DNA of 64,000 nt from Massilia sp. BSC265 (GCF_000740675.1 NZ_JPXI01000040.1:62001-126000); one strand, 5' to 3'; positions 34,314-43,735 are shown, counted from the stretch's first letter. Program-made: numbers and translations. The notes: generated by a model not told the origin, from the sequence alone.

Positions 34314-35102
34314 ATGAAACGATTCGTCAAGTGGATGATGGCAGCTGCGCTCGTGCTGAGCATGGGTGTCGCCGGTGCCGCCGAAGTACTGCTGGGACCG
34401 GGCGACGTGGTCAAGCTGTCCGTCTACGGCAGCCCGGACCTCTCGCTCGAGACCCGCGTCAGCGAAAGCGGCAACATCACCTTCCCGCTGTTGGGCCAAG
34501 TGGCGGTGGGCGGCCTGTCGGTGGCTGCGGCCGAGAAGAAGATCGGCGACCTGCTGGAGAAGGGCGGCTACCTGAAGAAGGCCCAGGTCAACATGCTGGT
34601 GACCACGCTGGCCAGCCAGCAGGTGTCGGTGCTGGGCTATGTGAACCGTCCGGGCCGCTATGCGGTGGAAGGGCGCCGCAAGGTGCTGGACCTGCTGGCG
34701 ATGGCTGGCGGCATCCACGGCGACGGCGGCGACGTCATCAGCCTGGTGCGCACCCGCGACGGCAACACCACGCGCGAGACCATCGACGTGGTCGACATGG
34801 TCCGCAAGGGCGAGCTGAACAAGGATTACGAAGTGTCCGGCGGCGACATCATCTACGTCGAGCGCGCCCCACGTGCCTATGTCACCGGCGAAGTCCAGCG
34901 CCCGGGTCCGTTCCGCCTCGAACGCGGCATGACCGTCCAGCAGGCCGTCTCGGCCGGCGGTGGCCTGAGCATGCGCGGCAGCAATAACGGCATGAAAGTC
35001 ACCCGCAAGGACGCCAGCGGCAACCCGGTGACGATTGATGTCAAGGCCAGTGACCCGGTTCAAGTGGACGATGTCATCGTCGTGCGTGAATCGTGGTTTT
35101 GA
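34314..35102 (+). CDS. epsE: EpsE, Wza-type polysaccharide export protein
   Basis: 262 aa with a cleavable signal peptide (ending VAGAA), no lipobox. The polysaccharide export domain begins at VLLGPGDVVKLSVYGSPDLS, followed by two SLBB-type segments (VSVLGYVNRPGRYAVEG and YVTGEVQRPGPFRLERG). It should form the periplasmic/outer-membrane conduit for the polymer together with EpsF. The missing lipidation site, usual in this EpsE group, suggests that another protein such as EpsL provides the outer-membrane pore. Confidence 0.92.
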   Translation: MKRFVKWMMAAALVLSMGVAGAAEVLLGPGDVVKLSVYGSPDLSLETRVSESGNITFPLLGQVAVGGLSVAAAEKKIGDLLEKGGYLKKAQVNMLVTTLASQQVSVLGYVNRPGRYAVEGRRKVLDLLAMAGGIHGDGGDVISLVRTRDGNTTRETIDVVDMVRKGELNKDYEVSGGDIIYVERAPRAYVTGEVQRPGPFRLERGMTVQQAVSAGGGLSMRGSNNGMKVTRKDASGNPVTIDVKASDPVQVDDVIVVRESWF

Positions 35103-35118
35103 GCTTGTGGTTTTGCGC

Positions 35119-35241
35119 AGGGTGGGCGGATTCTCCGCGCGGTGATAGTTGGATGATGCATAGCCGCTCAGGCTGCAGTACTGTGATTTGACCGCGTGGG
35201 GTGAATTGGTCCAGTGGACCGATTCTCGAGCCGCCCACCCT
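35119..35241. repeat. REP/MITE-like element with GGGTGGGCGG inverted ends
   Basis: Perfect 11-bp terminal inverted repeats AGGGTGGGCGG (35119-35129) and CCGCCCACCCT (35231-35241) enclose about 100 bp that includes a further near-perfect hairpin (GAATTGGTCC, AGT, GGACCGATTC at 35202-35224). No gene is inside. A shorter element with the same ends lies at 57261-57312. Its position between epsE and epsF may affect transcription through the operon. Confidence 0.65.
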
Positions 35242-35318
35242 ACGAAACTGTAAAGATTCACCAGACTCACCCGTTTTGTCCACCCGCTGTCAAAGGCATC
35301 TGATGCAAAGGTAAGGCC

Positions 35319-36725
35319 ATGAACGTTCAACAATTCCTGCTCATTCTTCTCGCCAGGAAGAAGATCATCCTAGGAACCCTGCTGGTCACGGTCCTGCTTG
35401 CGCTGGGCTGGAGCCTGATCCAGCAGAAGACCTACAAGGCAACCGCATCCGTGCTGTTGAACTACAAGGGGGTGGACCCGGTGAGCGGGCTCACCATGCC
35501 CGGCAACCTGATGCCGGGCTATATGGCCACCCAGATGGACATTATCACCAGCAAGAACGTGGCGCTGCGGGTGGTCGATTCGCTGCGCCTCGCGTCGAGC
35601 CCGGCCGTGCAGGCGCAGTGGCGCGAAGCCAGCGAAGGCAAGGGCTCGGTGCGCGACTGGCTGGCCGACCTGTTGCTCAAGAAGCTCGAGATCATGCCCT
35701 CGCGCGAGTCGAGCGTGGTCGAGATCAGCTTCAAGGGCGCCGACCCCGCCTTCGCCGCCGCCGTCGCCAACGCCTTCGCCGACGAATACCAGAAAATCAG
35801 CGTCCAGCTCAAGACCGAGCCGGCCAAGAAAGCCTCGTCCTACTTCAACGAACAGACCAAGCAGCTGCGCGACAACGTGGAAGCCGCGCAGGCGCGCCTG
35901 TCGAAGTACCAGCAGGAGAAGGGCATCGTCAGCCTCGACAACAACCGCGTGGACGTCGAGCTGTCGCGCCTGAACGACCTCTCGGCCCAGCTGGTCGCGG
36001 CCCAGACCCAGGCCATGGAAGCCAGCTCGCGCGAACGCATGGCTACCGGCGTGGGCTCGCCCGACGTCGCCAACAACGCCCTGGTGCAGAGCCTGCGCGT
36101 GAGCCTGGCCAGCGGCGAGGCCAAGCTGGCCGAAGCCGCATCGCGCTACGGCCGCAACCATCCGGCCTACCAGTCGGCGCAAGCCGAGGTGGGCAAGATG
36201 CGCGCCGAGCTGAACGCCGCCCTGGGCAGCGTGTCGAAGAGCGTGGGGGCCAATGCCCAGGTCTACCGCCAGCGCGAGGCCGAGCTGCGTGCCGAACTGG
36301 CGGCCCAGAAGACCCGCGTGCTCGAGCTGAACCGCACCCGCGACGAGCTCGGCGTGCTGCTGAAAGACCTCGACAGCGCCCAGCGCGCCTTCGACGCCGC
36401 CAGCAGCCGCTTCTCCCAGACCCGCATCGAGGCCCAGTCCGAGCAGTCCGACATCTCGATCCTGAATCCGGCTGTGCCGCCGACCGAGCCCGCGGGCCCG
36501 CGCGTGCTGCTCAACACCCTGGTCTCGATCCTGCTGGGCACCATCCTCGGCGTGGGCCTGGCCCTGCTGCTGGAACTGATCAACCGCCCGGTCCGTTCGA
36601 CCGGCGACGTCAAGGACATGCTGGGCATCCCGGTGCTCGGCACCATCGAGTGGCGCATGAAGCGCCCGCGCACCGCCGGCATCCGCGCGCTGATGACTCC
36701 ACGCCGCCTGCTGCGGCTGAACTGA
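35319..36725 (+). CDS. epsF: EpsF, Wzz-type chain length determinant protein
   Basis: 468 aa inner-membrane co-polymerase. A short cytoplasmic N-terminus and membrane helix (about 12-32) precede a large periplasmic Wzz domain with long coiled coils (about 150-385), a proline-rich motif NPAVPPTEPAGP before the second membrane helix (about 397-420), and a short tail without a kinase domain. The kinase-like partner is the separate EpsG two genes' length downstream. It controls polymer length and links Wzy to the export conduit. Confidence 0.92.
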   Translation: MNVQQFLLILLARKKIILGTLLVTVLLALGWSLIQQKTYKATASVLLNYKGVDPVSGLTMPGNLMPGYMATQMDIITSKNVALRVVDSLRLASSPAVQAQWREASEGKGSVRDWLADLLLKKLEIMPSRESSVVEISFKGADPAFAAAVANAFADEYQKISVQLKTEPAKKASSYFNEQTKQLRDNVEAAQARLSKYQQEKGIVSLDNNRVDVELSRLNDLSAQLVAAQTQAMEASSRERMATGVGSPDVANNALVQSLRVSLASGEAKLAEAASRYGRNHPAYQSAQAEVGKMRAELNAALGSVSKSVGANAQVYRQREAELRAELAAQKTRVLELNRTRDELGVLLKDLDSAQRAFDAASSRFSQTRIEAQSEQSDISILNPAVPPTEPAGPRVLLNTLVSILLGTILGVGLALLLELINRPVRSTGDVKDMLGIPVLGTIEWRMKRPRTAGIRALMTPRRLLRLN

Positions 36726-36794
36726 AGTGGTACGCGCGCCCATGAGGCGCGCGTGGCACCGGCGCATTCCGAACCAAAAGAACAGGACACGATC

Positions 36795-37709
36795 ATGAAT
36801 TCATCCGTGCTATCCGCATTGCCTACCGGCGCACCGCATGAGGGCGCATTGCATAACGGCGCATTGCAGAACGAACCTCACGCCGATTCGAGCATGGGCG
36901 CATTGCTGCTCGATTCCGGCAAGCTCACGCCCGAGAGTGCCGAGCGCGTCCTGCGCATGCAGAAGGACCTCGGGATCCGCTTCGGCGAGGCCGCCGTGCG
37001 CCTCGGGCTGGTGAGCGAGGAGGATATCCAGCAGGTGCTGGCTCGCCAGTTTTCCTACCCCTACCTGCAGAAAGGGCAGGCCAACCTGTCGCCCAAGCTG
37101 GTCGCGGCCTATGACCCGTTCTCGCCACAGGTCGAGGCCCTGCGCGCGATCCGCAGCCAGCTGATGCTGCGCTGGTTCGCACGCGGACGGCGTGCCCTGG
37201 CGATCGCCGGCGTCACGCCGGAAGACGGCTCCAGCCTGTTCGCGGCCAACCTCGCGGTGGTGTTCTCCCAGCTCGGCGAGCAGACCCTGCTGGTGGACGC
37301 CAACCTGCGCAGTCCGCGCCAGCAGGAGATGTTCGGCGTCAAGCCGCGCCAGGGCCTGTCCGACCTGCTGGCCGGCCGCGCCGACCTCGACGTCATTTCG
37401 CGCGTGCCTGCCTTTGTCGACCTGTCCCTGATGCCGGCCGGCACCCTGCCGCCGAACCCGCAGGAACTGCTGGCGCGCGAAGGCTTCCGCAACCTGAATA
37501 CCCAGCTCGAAAGCCGCTACGACGTGGTGCTGTACGACCTGCCGCCGTTCGCGGCCGGGGCCGACGCGCTGGCCGTGGCGGGCCGTGCCGGCGGCGTTCT
37601 GCTGGTGGCATGCAAGCACCGGACCCGTATCGCCAACATCAGCCGCATGGCCGAGCAGATGGCCGAATCCGGCGCCGAAGTGGTCGGCTCGGTGGTCGTG
37701 GAGTTCTGA
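36795..37709 (+). CDS. epsG: EpsG, BY-kinase-like protein with degenerate ATP site
   Basis: 304 aa. An MshEN/GspE-N-like segment (about 36-90, LTPESAERVLRMQKDLGIRF) precedes a MinD/BY-kinase fold. The normal Walker A (G-x4-GK/R-S) is replaced by GVTPEDGSS (139-147), lacking the basic residue. The A' motif reads V-D168-A-N170, with Asn for the usual second Asp; the Walker B aspartate D248 (LYDLPP) remains. There is no C-terminal tyrosine cluster. It is clearly the EpsG member of the locus, but tyrosine kinase activity is doubtful. The ATG at 36795 is preferred over an upstream in-frame start without homology. Confidence 0.88.
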   Translation: MNSSVLSALPTGAPHEGALHNGALQNEPHADSSMGALLLDSGKLTPESAERVLRMQKDLGIRFGEAAVRLGLVSEEDIQQVLARQFSYPYLQKGQANLSPKLVAAYDPFSPQVEALRAIRSQLMLRWFARGRRALAIAGVTPEDGSSLFAANLAVVFSQLGEQTLLVDANLRSPRQQEMFGVKPRQGLSDLLAGRADLDVISRVPAFVDLSLMPAGTLPPNPQELLAREGFRNLNTQLESRYDVVLYDLPPFAAGADALAVAGRAGGVLLVACKHRTRIANISRMAEQMAESGAEVVGSVVVEF

Positions 37710-37710
37710 G

Positions 37711-38715
37711 ATGGCGACGGCGGCACAGAACCAGGCGGCGGCAGCAATGTCGCAGCCGTCCCCCCCGACCCTGGCCGGCACCCTCGATGCGTTACGGCGC
37801 TCATTGCCCGAATGGTGGCCCATCTACGCCGGCCTGGCGATCCTGTTCGGCCCCACCTTCTACGACCTGTTCACCGGCGCCTGGATCGGCGAGGAGCAGG
37901 GCCATGGACCGATCATCTTCTTCCTGGCGCTCTGGCTCATCTGGCGCAAGTGGCCCGAGGTCATGGCCGCGGTCGGTCCCCTGCCTTCGGGCAGCTGGAG
38001 CGGCTGGCCGGTGCTGGCCCTCGGCCTGATGTTCCACCTGCTGGGCCGCTCGCAGAAGATCCTGATGTTCGAGGTCGGCTCGATCGTGGTGGTGATGGCG
38101 GCCCTGGTGCTGCTCAAGTTCGGCAGCCGTGCGCTACGCGTGCTGTGGTTCCCGTTCTTCTTCATGCTGTTCCTGGTGCCGCTGCCGAGCGAGCTGGTGG
38201 CGGCGGTGACGATGCCGATGAAGATGGCCGTGTCCTGGGTGACCGAGCACATCCTGTTCGCCCTGGGCTACCCGATCTCGCGTTCGGGCGTGGTGCTGCA
38301 GATGGGCCAGTACCAGCTGCTGGTGGCCGACGCCTGCGCCGGCCTGCAGACCCTGCTGACGCTGGAAGCGCTCGGCCTGTTCTACCTGAACCTGATGCGC
38401 CACCCGTCGGCCTTCCGCAACATCGCGCTGGCGATCCTGATCATCCCGATCTCGTTCACGGCCAACGTGATCCGCGTGATCGCACTGACCCTGATCACCT
38501 ATTACTTCGGCGACGCCGCCGGCCAGGGCTTCCTGCACGGCTTCGCGGGCATGGTGCTGTTCGTCACCGCGCTGCTGCTGATCCTGGCGGTCGACAACGG
38601 CCTGCAGTGGTGGATCAAGCGCGGGGAGGGCAGCGGCGGCGGCACCGGCGGCCCGGGATCGGGCAGCGGCCGCATGCCGGGCCCGCGGACGGGCCCCCTG
38701 AAGGAGGCAACATGA
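37711..38715 (+). CDS. xrtB: Exosortase B
   Basis: 334 aa polytopic membrane transpeptidase with about eight hydrophobic segments. The exosortase active site is complete: Cys209 in VADACAGLQTLLTL, Arg255 in NVIRVIAL and His276 in GFLHGFAGM. Exosortases cleave PEP-CTERM tails after export, analogous to sortases. The type B assignment follows from its EpsI partner and operon. A Gly-rich tail of about 30 residues (from 305) is unusual low-complexity sequence. It begins one base after the epsG stop and overlaps epsI by four bases. Confidence 0.94.
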   Translation: MATAAQNQAAAAMSQPSPPTLAGTLDALRRSLPEWWPIYAGLAILFGPTFYDLFTGAWIGEEQGHGPIIFFLALWLIWRKWPEVMAAVGPLPSGSWSGWPVLALGLMFHLLGRSQKILMFEVGSIVVVMAALVLLKFGSRALRVLWFPFFFMLFLVPLPSELVAAVTMPMKMAVSWVTEHILFALGYPISRSGVVLQMGQYQLLVADACAGLQTLLTLEALGLFYLNLMRHPSAFRNIALAILIIPISFTANVIRVIALTLITYYFGDAAGQGFLHGFAGMVLFVTALLLILAVDNGLQWWIKRGEGSGGGTGGPGSGSGRMPGPRTGPLKEAT

Positions 38716-39476
38716 ACCGCCGTCTCGCCATCAGCATCGTATTGGGCGTGGCCATGGCCGGCACCTCGGCACTGACCGGCGCGCTCACGCCCAAGCCGCG
38801 CGTGCTGCAGCCCCATGAACAGTTCAGCCTGGAACAGATGATCCCCCAGCGCTTCAGCGACTGGCGCATCGACCCTTCCGTGGTGCCGCTCGCGCCCGAT
38901 CCGGAGCAGCAGAGCATGCTGGAAAAGATCTACGACCAGACCCTGTCGCGCACCTACATCAACGGCCACGGCCAGCGCGTGATGCTGTCGATCGCCTATG
39001 GCGGCGACCAGAGCAAGTCGCTGCAGCTGCACCTGCCCGAGGTCTGCTACGTGGCCCAGGGCTTCCAGATGCAGAAGGAAGCCGATGACAACCTGGCGAC
39101 CCGCTTCGGCGAACTGCCGGTCAAGCGCCTGGTGGCGCGCCTGCACGAGCGCAACGAGCCGATCACCTACTGGATCACGATCGGCGAGCATGCCTCGCGG
39201 GCCGGCATCCAGCAGAAGCTGCGGCGCCTGGCCTACGGCCTGTCGGGCGAGATCCCGGACGGCATGCTGGTGCGCGTCTCGACCATCCAGGCCAATGACG
39301 CCCAGGCCTACCGGGTGCAGGACCGCTTCGTGACCGACATGCTGGGCACGATGGCGCCGCGCGACCGTACCCGCCTGCTGGGCGCAGGACTGGCATCGGC
39401 AGCCGAGGCGGCGCCAGAGGCGGCCTCGGCTGCGGCCGGGTCGGCGACCACCCCATCGGGACCGGCGCAGGGTTGA
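38712..39476 (+). CDS. epsI: EpsI, exosortase-associated protein
   Basis: 254 aa periplasmic protein anchored by an N-terminal membrane segment (residues 4-24). The family motif HxPExCY is present as HLPEVCY (107-113), and a second conserved block is PITYWITIGEHASR. EpsI proteins occur next to, or fused to, exosortases and are needed for EPS production in some species; their chemical role is unknown. AAGGAGG precedes the ATG, and the start overlaps the xrtB stop. Confidence 0.93.
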   Translation: MNRRLAISIVLGVAMAGTSALTGALTPKPRVLQPHEQFSLEQMIPQRFSDWRIDPSVVPLAPDPEQQSMLEKIYDQTLSRTYINGHGQRVMLSIAYGGDQSKSLQLHLPEVCYVAQGFQMQKEADDNLATRFGELPVKRLVARLHERNEPITYWITIGEHASRAGIQQKLRRLAYGLSGEIPDGMLVRVSTIQANDAQAYRVQDRFVTDMLGTMAPRDRTRLLGAGLASAAEAAPEAASAAAGSATTPSGPAQG

Positions 39477-39512
39477 GACAGGGACGGCCAGGAGAGAAAC
39501 TAAGAGCTATTG

Positions 39513-40988
39513 ATGAACACGATCCTCCCATACATTTACTACTCGCTGCCGTGGGCCTTCATCATCGGCCTGTCGATCGCGGCCGTCGCGGGGATCGGCA
39601 TCGGCATCGCGTGGCCGCGCTTCCTGGTTTATCCCTACCTGGCGGTGTATTTCTGCATGAACTCCACCAGCTACGGGAACATGGCGATCTTCGCCAGCCG
39701 CAGCATCTACAGCCGCGGTTCCGGCCTGCTGCTGTTCGGCCTGGTGCTGTGGTACGTGCTGGGCGCCTGGGCCTGCGCCCGGGTGGCGGCCACCTTCCAG
39801 CGCTACCCGACCCCGGCCTGCAACCTGCGGCCCTGGTTCTGGGCCTGGTTCGTGCTGCTGCTCGGCCACCTCGCCGTCGGCCTGATGAACGGCGTCACGG
39901 TGGCCGAGGCGCTGACCCCGCAGGGATTCTCGAACATCGTCTGGATGGCGCCGCTGATCTCGCTGATGCTGCTGTCCTTCCGGACCCGCGAGCACCTGAT
40001 CGAGCTGACCCATTTCATCCTGATCGTCGGCCTGTGCCGCTCGCTGTTCGGCCTGGTACGCTGGGCTGCCTTCGGGGGCGACCCGAACAACGTCTACGCC
40101 AACCTGAACGCGATCAAGATCCGCCTGACCTTCTTCGACATCAACGACAGCCTGGTGTGCACCATCGCCTTCGCGATCGCCGCCGTCCACCTGTTCCAGA
40201 CCGTGAAGACCGACCGTCCGAAGTTCTGGCGCGCCATCGAATGGATGACCCTGGTGTCCACCGCGCTGTGCATCCTGCTGTCCTACCGCCGCAGCGCCTG
40301 GATCGGCTTCATGCTGGCCTTCCTGGTCATCATGATGCGCTTCCCGCTCAAGCGCCGCATGCAACTGATGACGGCCGGGCTGCCGGTGGTCGGGGCTGCG
40401 CTCGCCTACGTCGCGGTGCAGCGCCTGTCGCAGACCAAGGGGGCGGGCACCGGCCTGTCCAGCCTGGTCTACGACATGCAGTCCAAGCGCTTCGGGCCCG
40501 AGAGCGAGCGGGTGCTGGAACTGAAGTTCGCGCTGGGCGACTTCCTGGCCAACCCCATCACCGGCATCGGCACCTGGGGCAGGTACACCGGCTACCAGTA
40601 CATCTCGTGGCAGCAGAATCCTGACGGCGGCCTGTTCCTGCACAGCGGTGTGCTGCACATCGCGCTCAAGAGCGGCCTGATCGGCACCGTGCTGTTGTTC
40701 GGGACCCTCCTCACCTTCGTCCTGTTCGCGCGCCGCGCCCTCAAGCAGCTGCCGCCTGAACTGCTCGGGCTGGCCACGGCCGGGGTAGCGGGGCTAGCCT
40801 TCATGATCCCCGACTTCCTGATCGGCACGCCGTTCCCGCAGGTGCGCACCAGCCAGATGCTGGCCGTCTGTATTGCCTTGCCCTATCTGGCGATGGCGGT
40901 GGCCAAGGCGGCGCCGGTGACCAGTCGTGGCAATTCGCCTGCAGTGCGGCCCTTCACGCCGCCGCGTCCCAACCTGGTGCCCGCCTGA
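39513..40988 (+). CDS. O-antigen ligase/Wzy-like polysaccharide polymerase
   Basis: 491 aa integral membrane protein with about 11-12 hydrophobic helices and a long periplasmic loop (about 300-370) containing RRSAWIGFMLAFLV nearby and GIGTWGRYTGYQY, features of the Wzy_C/WaaL family. It probably polymerises lipid-linked repeat units on the periplasmic face. An in-frame TTG at 39510 just precedes the ATG at 39513. The last base of its stop codon is the first of the next start (TGATG), so it is coupled to the flippase gene. Confidence 0.87.
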   Translation: MNTILPYIYYSLPWAFIIGLSIAAVAGIGIGIAWPRFLVYPYLAVYFCMNSTSYGNMAIFASRSIYSRGSGLLLFGLVLWYVLGAWACARVAATFQRYPTPACNLRPWFWAWFVLLLGHLAVGLMNGVTVAEALTPQGFSNIVWMAPLISLMLLSFRTREHLIELTHFILIVGLCRSLFGLVRWAAFGGDPNNVYANLNAIKIRLTFFDINDSLVCTIAFAIAAVHLFQTVKTDRPKFWRAIEWMTLVSTALCILLSYRRSAWIGFMLAFLVIMMRFPLKRRMQLMTAGLPVVGAALAYVAVQRLSQTKGAGTGLSSLVYDMQSKRFGPESERVLELKFALGDFLANPITGIGTWGRYTGYQYISWQQNPDGGLFLHSGVLHIALKSGLIGTVLLFGTLLTFVLFARRALKQLPPELLGLATAGVAGLAFMIPDFLIGTPFPQVRTSQMLAVCIALPYLAMAVAKAAPVTSRGNSPAVRPFTPPRPNLVPA

Positions 40989-42511
40989 TGAACCTGCGTC
41001 TTGCCCGTAACGCCTGGTCGAACCTGCTGGGCGCGGCCATTCCCGCGCTGGTCATGCTCGGCACCGTGCCGCTGGTGGTCAAGGGACTGGGCGACGCCGG
41101 CTACGGCCTGTACTCGCTGGTCACGGCCATCGTCGGCTATTTCGCCGTCATCGACATCAACGTCACCGCCGGCTCGGTCAAGTACATCGCCGAGCACAAT
41201 GCACGCAAGGACGAGGACCGCATCCACGAGACCGTCTCCTTCGGCCTCGCCACCTACACCGGCATCGGCCTGCTGGGCGCGCTCGGCCTGTTCTTCAGCG
41301 CCGGCTGGCTGGTGGAGGGCGTATTCGCGGTGCCGCAGCGCCTGATTCCCGAAGCGACCGCCACGCTGCAGCTGGCCTCGCTGGGCTTCCTGGCCGGCCA
41401 GCTGCAGAGCTACCTGAACAGCGTGCCGCAGTCGCTGATGCGCTACGACATCTCGGCGCGCCTGGAGATGGTGTTCGGCACCCTGGTGCCGCTTGCCACC
41501 GTCGGCGTGCTGCTGCTGGGCTACGGCCTGTTCGAGGTCATCCTGCTGCGGGTAGTCGCCTCTACCATCCATTGTTCCATCCTGTGGGGCGCGATCCGGC
41601 GCCTGCTGCCCGGCATGCGCTGGCGCTGGCCCGGGGTGCAGTTCCGCAATGCGCTGCTCGGCTTTTCGGCCTATTCCTTCCTGTCGCGCTTCGCCACGCT
41701 GTCCTACGCCCACGCCGACAAGCTGATCATCGGGGCCCTGGTCGGCGTGACCGGACTGGCCTACTTCACGGTGGCGGCCACGCTCGCCAACCGCGTGCTG
41801 AGCCTGACCTTCCGCCTGTCCGGCGTGTTCTTCCCGGCGGCCAGTGCGCTGGCGGCAAGCGGGGAATACGCGCGCCTGGACCGCGTCTACCTGAAGGCCA
41901 CCCGCTACGTGGTCTTCCTGAACGCCGCGATCCTGGTGCTGGTGGCCGTGTTCGCCCAGCAGATCCTGGGCTACTGGATGAACGACGCGTTTGCCCGCAA
42001 CGGCGCGCTGGTGCTGGCCGTGATGGCGCTGTCGCAGTTCGTCGATTCGCTCACCAGCCTGCCTTCGCTCGTCAACGACGGCATGGGCCACCCGCGCGTG
42101 TCCGGCCTGTTCGCCGTGACCCGCGCCCTGGCCGGACTGGCCATCGTCTACGTGGGCGTGGCGGGGTGGGGCATCGATGGCGCCGCCTGGGGCCACCTGG
42201 TGGCGTCGCTGGTATTCACCAGCATCTTCCTGGTCTACGTCCATGGCCGCACGGTGCCGACCACGCTCGGTCGCCTGCTGGGCCAGGGCTATGCCCCGGG
42301 CCTGCTCGGCGTCGCCCTGGTGGCGGTCGCCGCCAGCGCCGCCGAGCAACTGTTCGACCGCGGGGCCTGGGATTTCCTGTTCATTCTTGGCGCGACCGTG
42401 CTGCTGCTGGGCGTGCACGGTGCGCTGTTCGTCGTCGAACGCGACGACCGGCTGCTGGCCTGGTCGCGCCTGAAAGCAGGCTTGTCGCGCTCGCAGGCGG
42501 TGGGAGGCTAA
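40988..42511 (+). CDS. Wzx-like polysaccharide flippase (MATE/MOP superfamily)
   Basis: 507 aa with about 14 membrane helices and no large soluble domain. The start NLRLARNAWSNLLGAAIPAL and the GLGDAGYGLYSLV segment are typical of the polysaccharide biosynthesis transporter family. It should flip undecaprenyl-linked repeat units to the periplasm, directly supplying the polymerase encoded immediately upstream. Confidence 0.9.
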   Translation: MNLRLARNAWSNLLGAAIPALVMLGTVPLVVKGLGDAGYGLYSLVTAIVGYFAVIDINVTAGSVKYIAEHNARKDEDRIHETVSFGLATYTGIGLLGALGLFFSAGWLVEGVFAVPQRLIPEATATLQLASLGFLAGQLQSYLNSVPQSLMRYDISARLEMVFGTLVPLATVGVLLLGYGLFEVILLRVVASTIHCSILWGAIRRLLPGMRWRWPGVQFRNALLGFSAYSFLSRFATLSYAHADKLIIGALVGVTGLAYFTVAATLANRVLSLTFRLSGVFFPAASALAASGEYARLDRVYLKATRYVVFLNAAILVLVAVFAQQILGYWMNDAFARNGALVLAVMALSQFVDSLTSLPSLVNDGMGHPRVSGLFAVTRALAGLAIVYVGVAGWGIDGAAWGHLVASLVFTSIFLVYVHGRTVPTTLGRLLGQGYAPGLLGVALVAVAASAAEQLFDRGAWDFLFILGATVLLLGVHGALFVVERDDRLLAWSRLKAGLSRSQAVGG

Positions 42512-42514
42512 GTT

Positions 42515-43735
42515 TTGCGGATATTGATGGTGTCGGAAGATTTGCCGGGCGCCCAGCTCGGCGGCCTGGCCAAGCATGTCGTCACGCTGTCGAATGCCCT
42601 GCTCGAAGAAGGCCACCACGTGGACATCATGGGCCGCTCGGACCGGGCCCACCCCAAGAGCGCCGAGGAGATCGGCTTCCAGGGGCGCTTCGTCCCCGGC
42701 TTCGATTTTCGCCGGGTCGGCTGGAAGGAAGCCCAGCTCGGCTTCTTCAATCCGGCCAAGCGGCCCTGGTTCGCGGCGAAAGTCGCGCGCGCGCTGTCCG
42801 ACCATGCGCGCAAGATCGGCAACTACGACGTGGTGCACTACCACGGCCACCTGCCCATGACCGGGCTGTACGTCGATCCCGCCCTGAACTTCGTCCAGAC
42901 CCGCCACGACCAGGGCAGCGAGTGCGTGACCCACCTGCGCTTCAGAAACGACGCGGTGTGCACCGAGACTTCGCCGCGCGCCTGCGCCGGCTGTGCCCAT
43001 TCGGCACCCGGACCGGTGCGTACCCTGTTGTCCGGCCACGCGGTGGCGCGCTACCGCGGCGAGACCGAACGTACCTTCGCGCAGCATAAGACCATCTTCG
43101 TATCGGACTTCCTGCGCCGCCAGTTCCTGCGCGCGCTGCCGCATGCCGATTTGTCGCGCTCGCGCGTGATCCACAACTTCATCAACTACCGCAAGCTGGC
43201 ACGGCTGGCCGCCGCCAGCGGCGAGCCGAAGCAGGGGCAGGTGCTGCTGGCCGGGCGCATCGATACCGGCAAGGGCTTTGCTGAATTCCTTGCCGCCGCA
43301 CGCGGCCGCCTGCCGGTGGGGACGCGACTGCTGGTGGTCGGCGACGGCCCGCTGCGCGCACGCCTCGAGGCCGAGTATACGAGCGAGCAGATACGCTTCC
43401 TCGGCTGGCAGCCGAACCCGGAAGTGGTGGCCCTGACCGCCACCAGCCATGTCTGCGTGGTGCCTTCGGTGTGGGAAGAACCCTGCGGCACCACCATCCT
43501 CGAAGCGCTGGCGCTGGGCCGCCCCTGCCTGGCACTGGCGCGCGGCGGCAATCCCGAACTTGCCGTCTACGAGTCCTATCCCGGCCAGCTGCGCCTGGCC
43601 ACGTCGATGCCGGAGCTGGTCACGCTCCTGTGCGACGAGCTGGCGCGCCCGGCCCAAGCACGTCCCTTGCCGGCAATCGCCGGGATGGACGTTTACCAGG
43701 CCCTCCCCAAGATCGTGGATTTCTATGCTCAATAA
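42515..43735 (+). CDS. Glycosyltransferase family 4 protein
   Basis: 406 aa GT-B fold transferase. The N-terminal domain begins MRILMVSEDLPGAQLGGLAKHVV with the Gly-rich acceptor-side loop, and the C-terminal nucleotide-sugar domain has VLLAGRIDTGKGFAEFL and the family signature VPSVWEEPCGTTILEALALG. A cysteine cluster (CTETSPRACAGCAHS) in the middle is distinctive. The start is TTG at 42515 with GGGAGG seven bases upstream, three bases after the flippase stop. Donor sugar unknown; the family uses GDP- or UDP-sugars. Confidence 0.88.
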   Translation: MRILMVSEDLPGAQLGGLAKHVVTLSNALLEEGHHVDIMGRSDRAHPKSAEEIGFQGRFVPGFDFRRVGWKEAQLGFFNPAKRPWFAAKVARALSDHARKIGNYDVVHYHGHLPMTGLYVDPALNFVQTRHDQGSECVTHLRFRNDAVCTETSPRACAGCAHSAPGPVRTLLSGHAVARYRGETERTFAQHKTIFVSDFLRRQFLRALPHADLSRSRVIHNFINYRKLARLAAASGEPKQGQVLLAGRIDTGKGFAEFLAAARGRLPVGTRLLVVGDGPLRARLEAEYTSEQIRFLGWQPNPEVVALTATSHVCVVPSVWEEPCGTTILEALALGRPCLALARGGNPELAVYESYPGQLRLATSMPELVTLLCDELARPAQARPLPAIAGMDVYQALPKIVDFYAQ

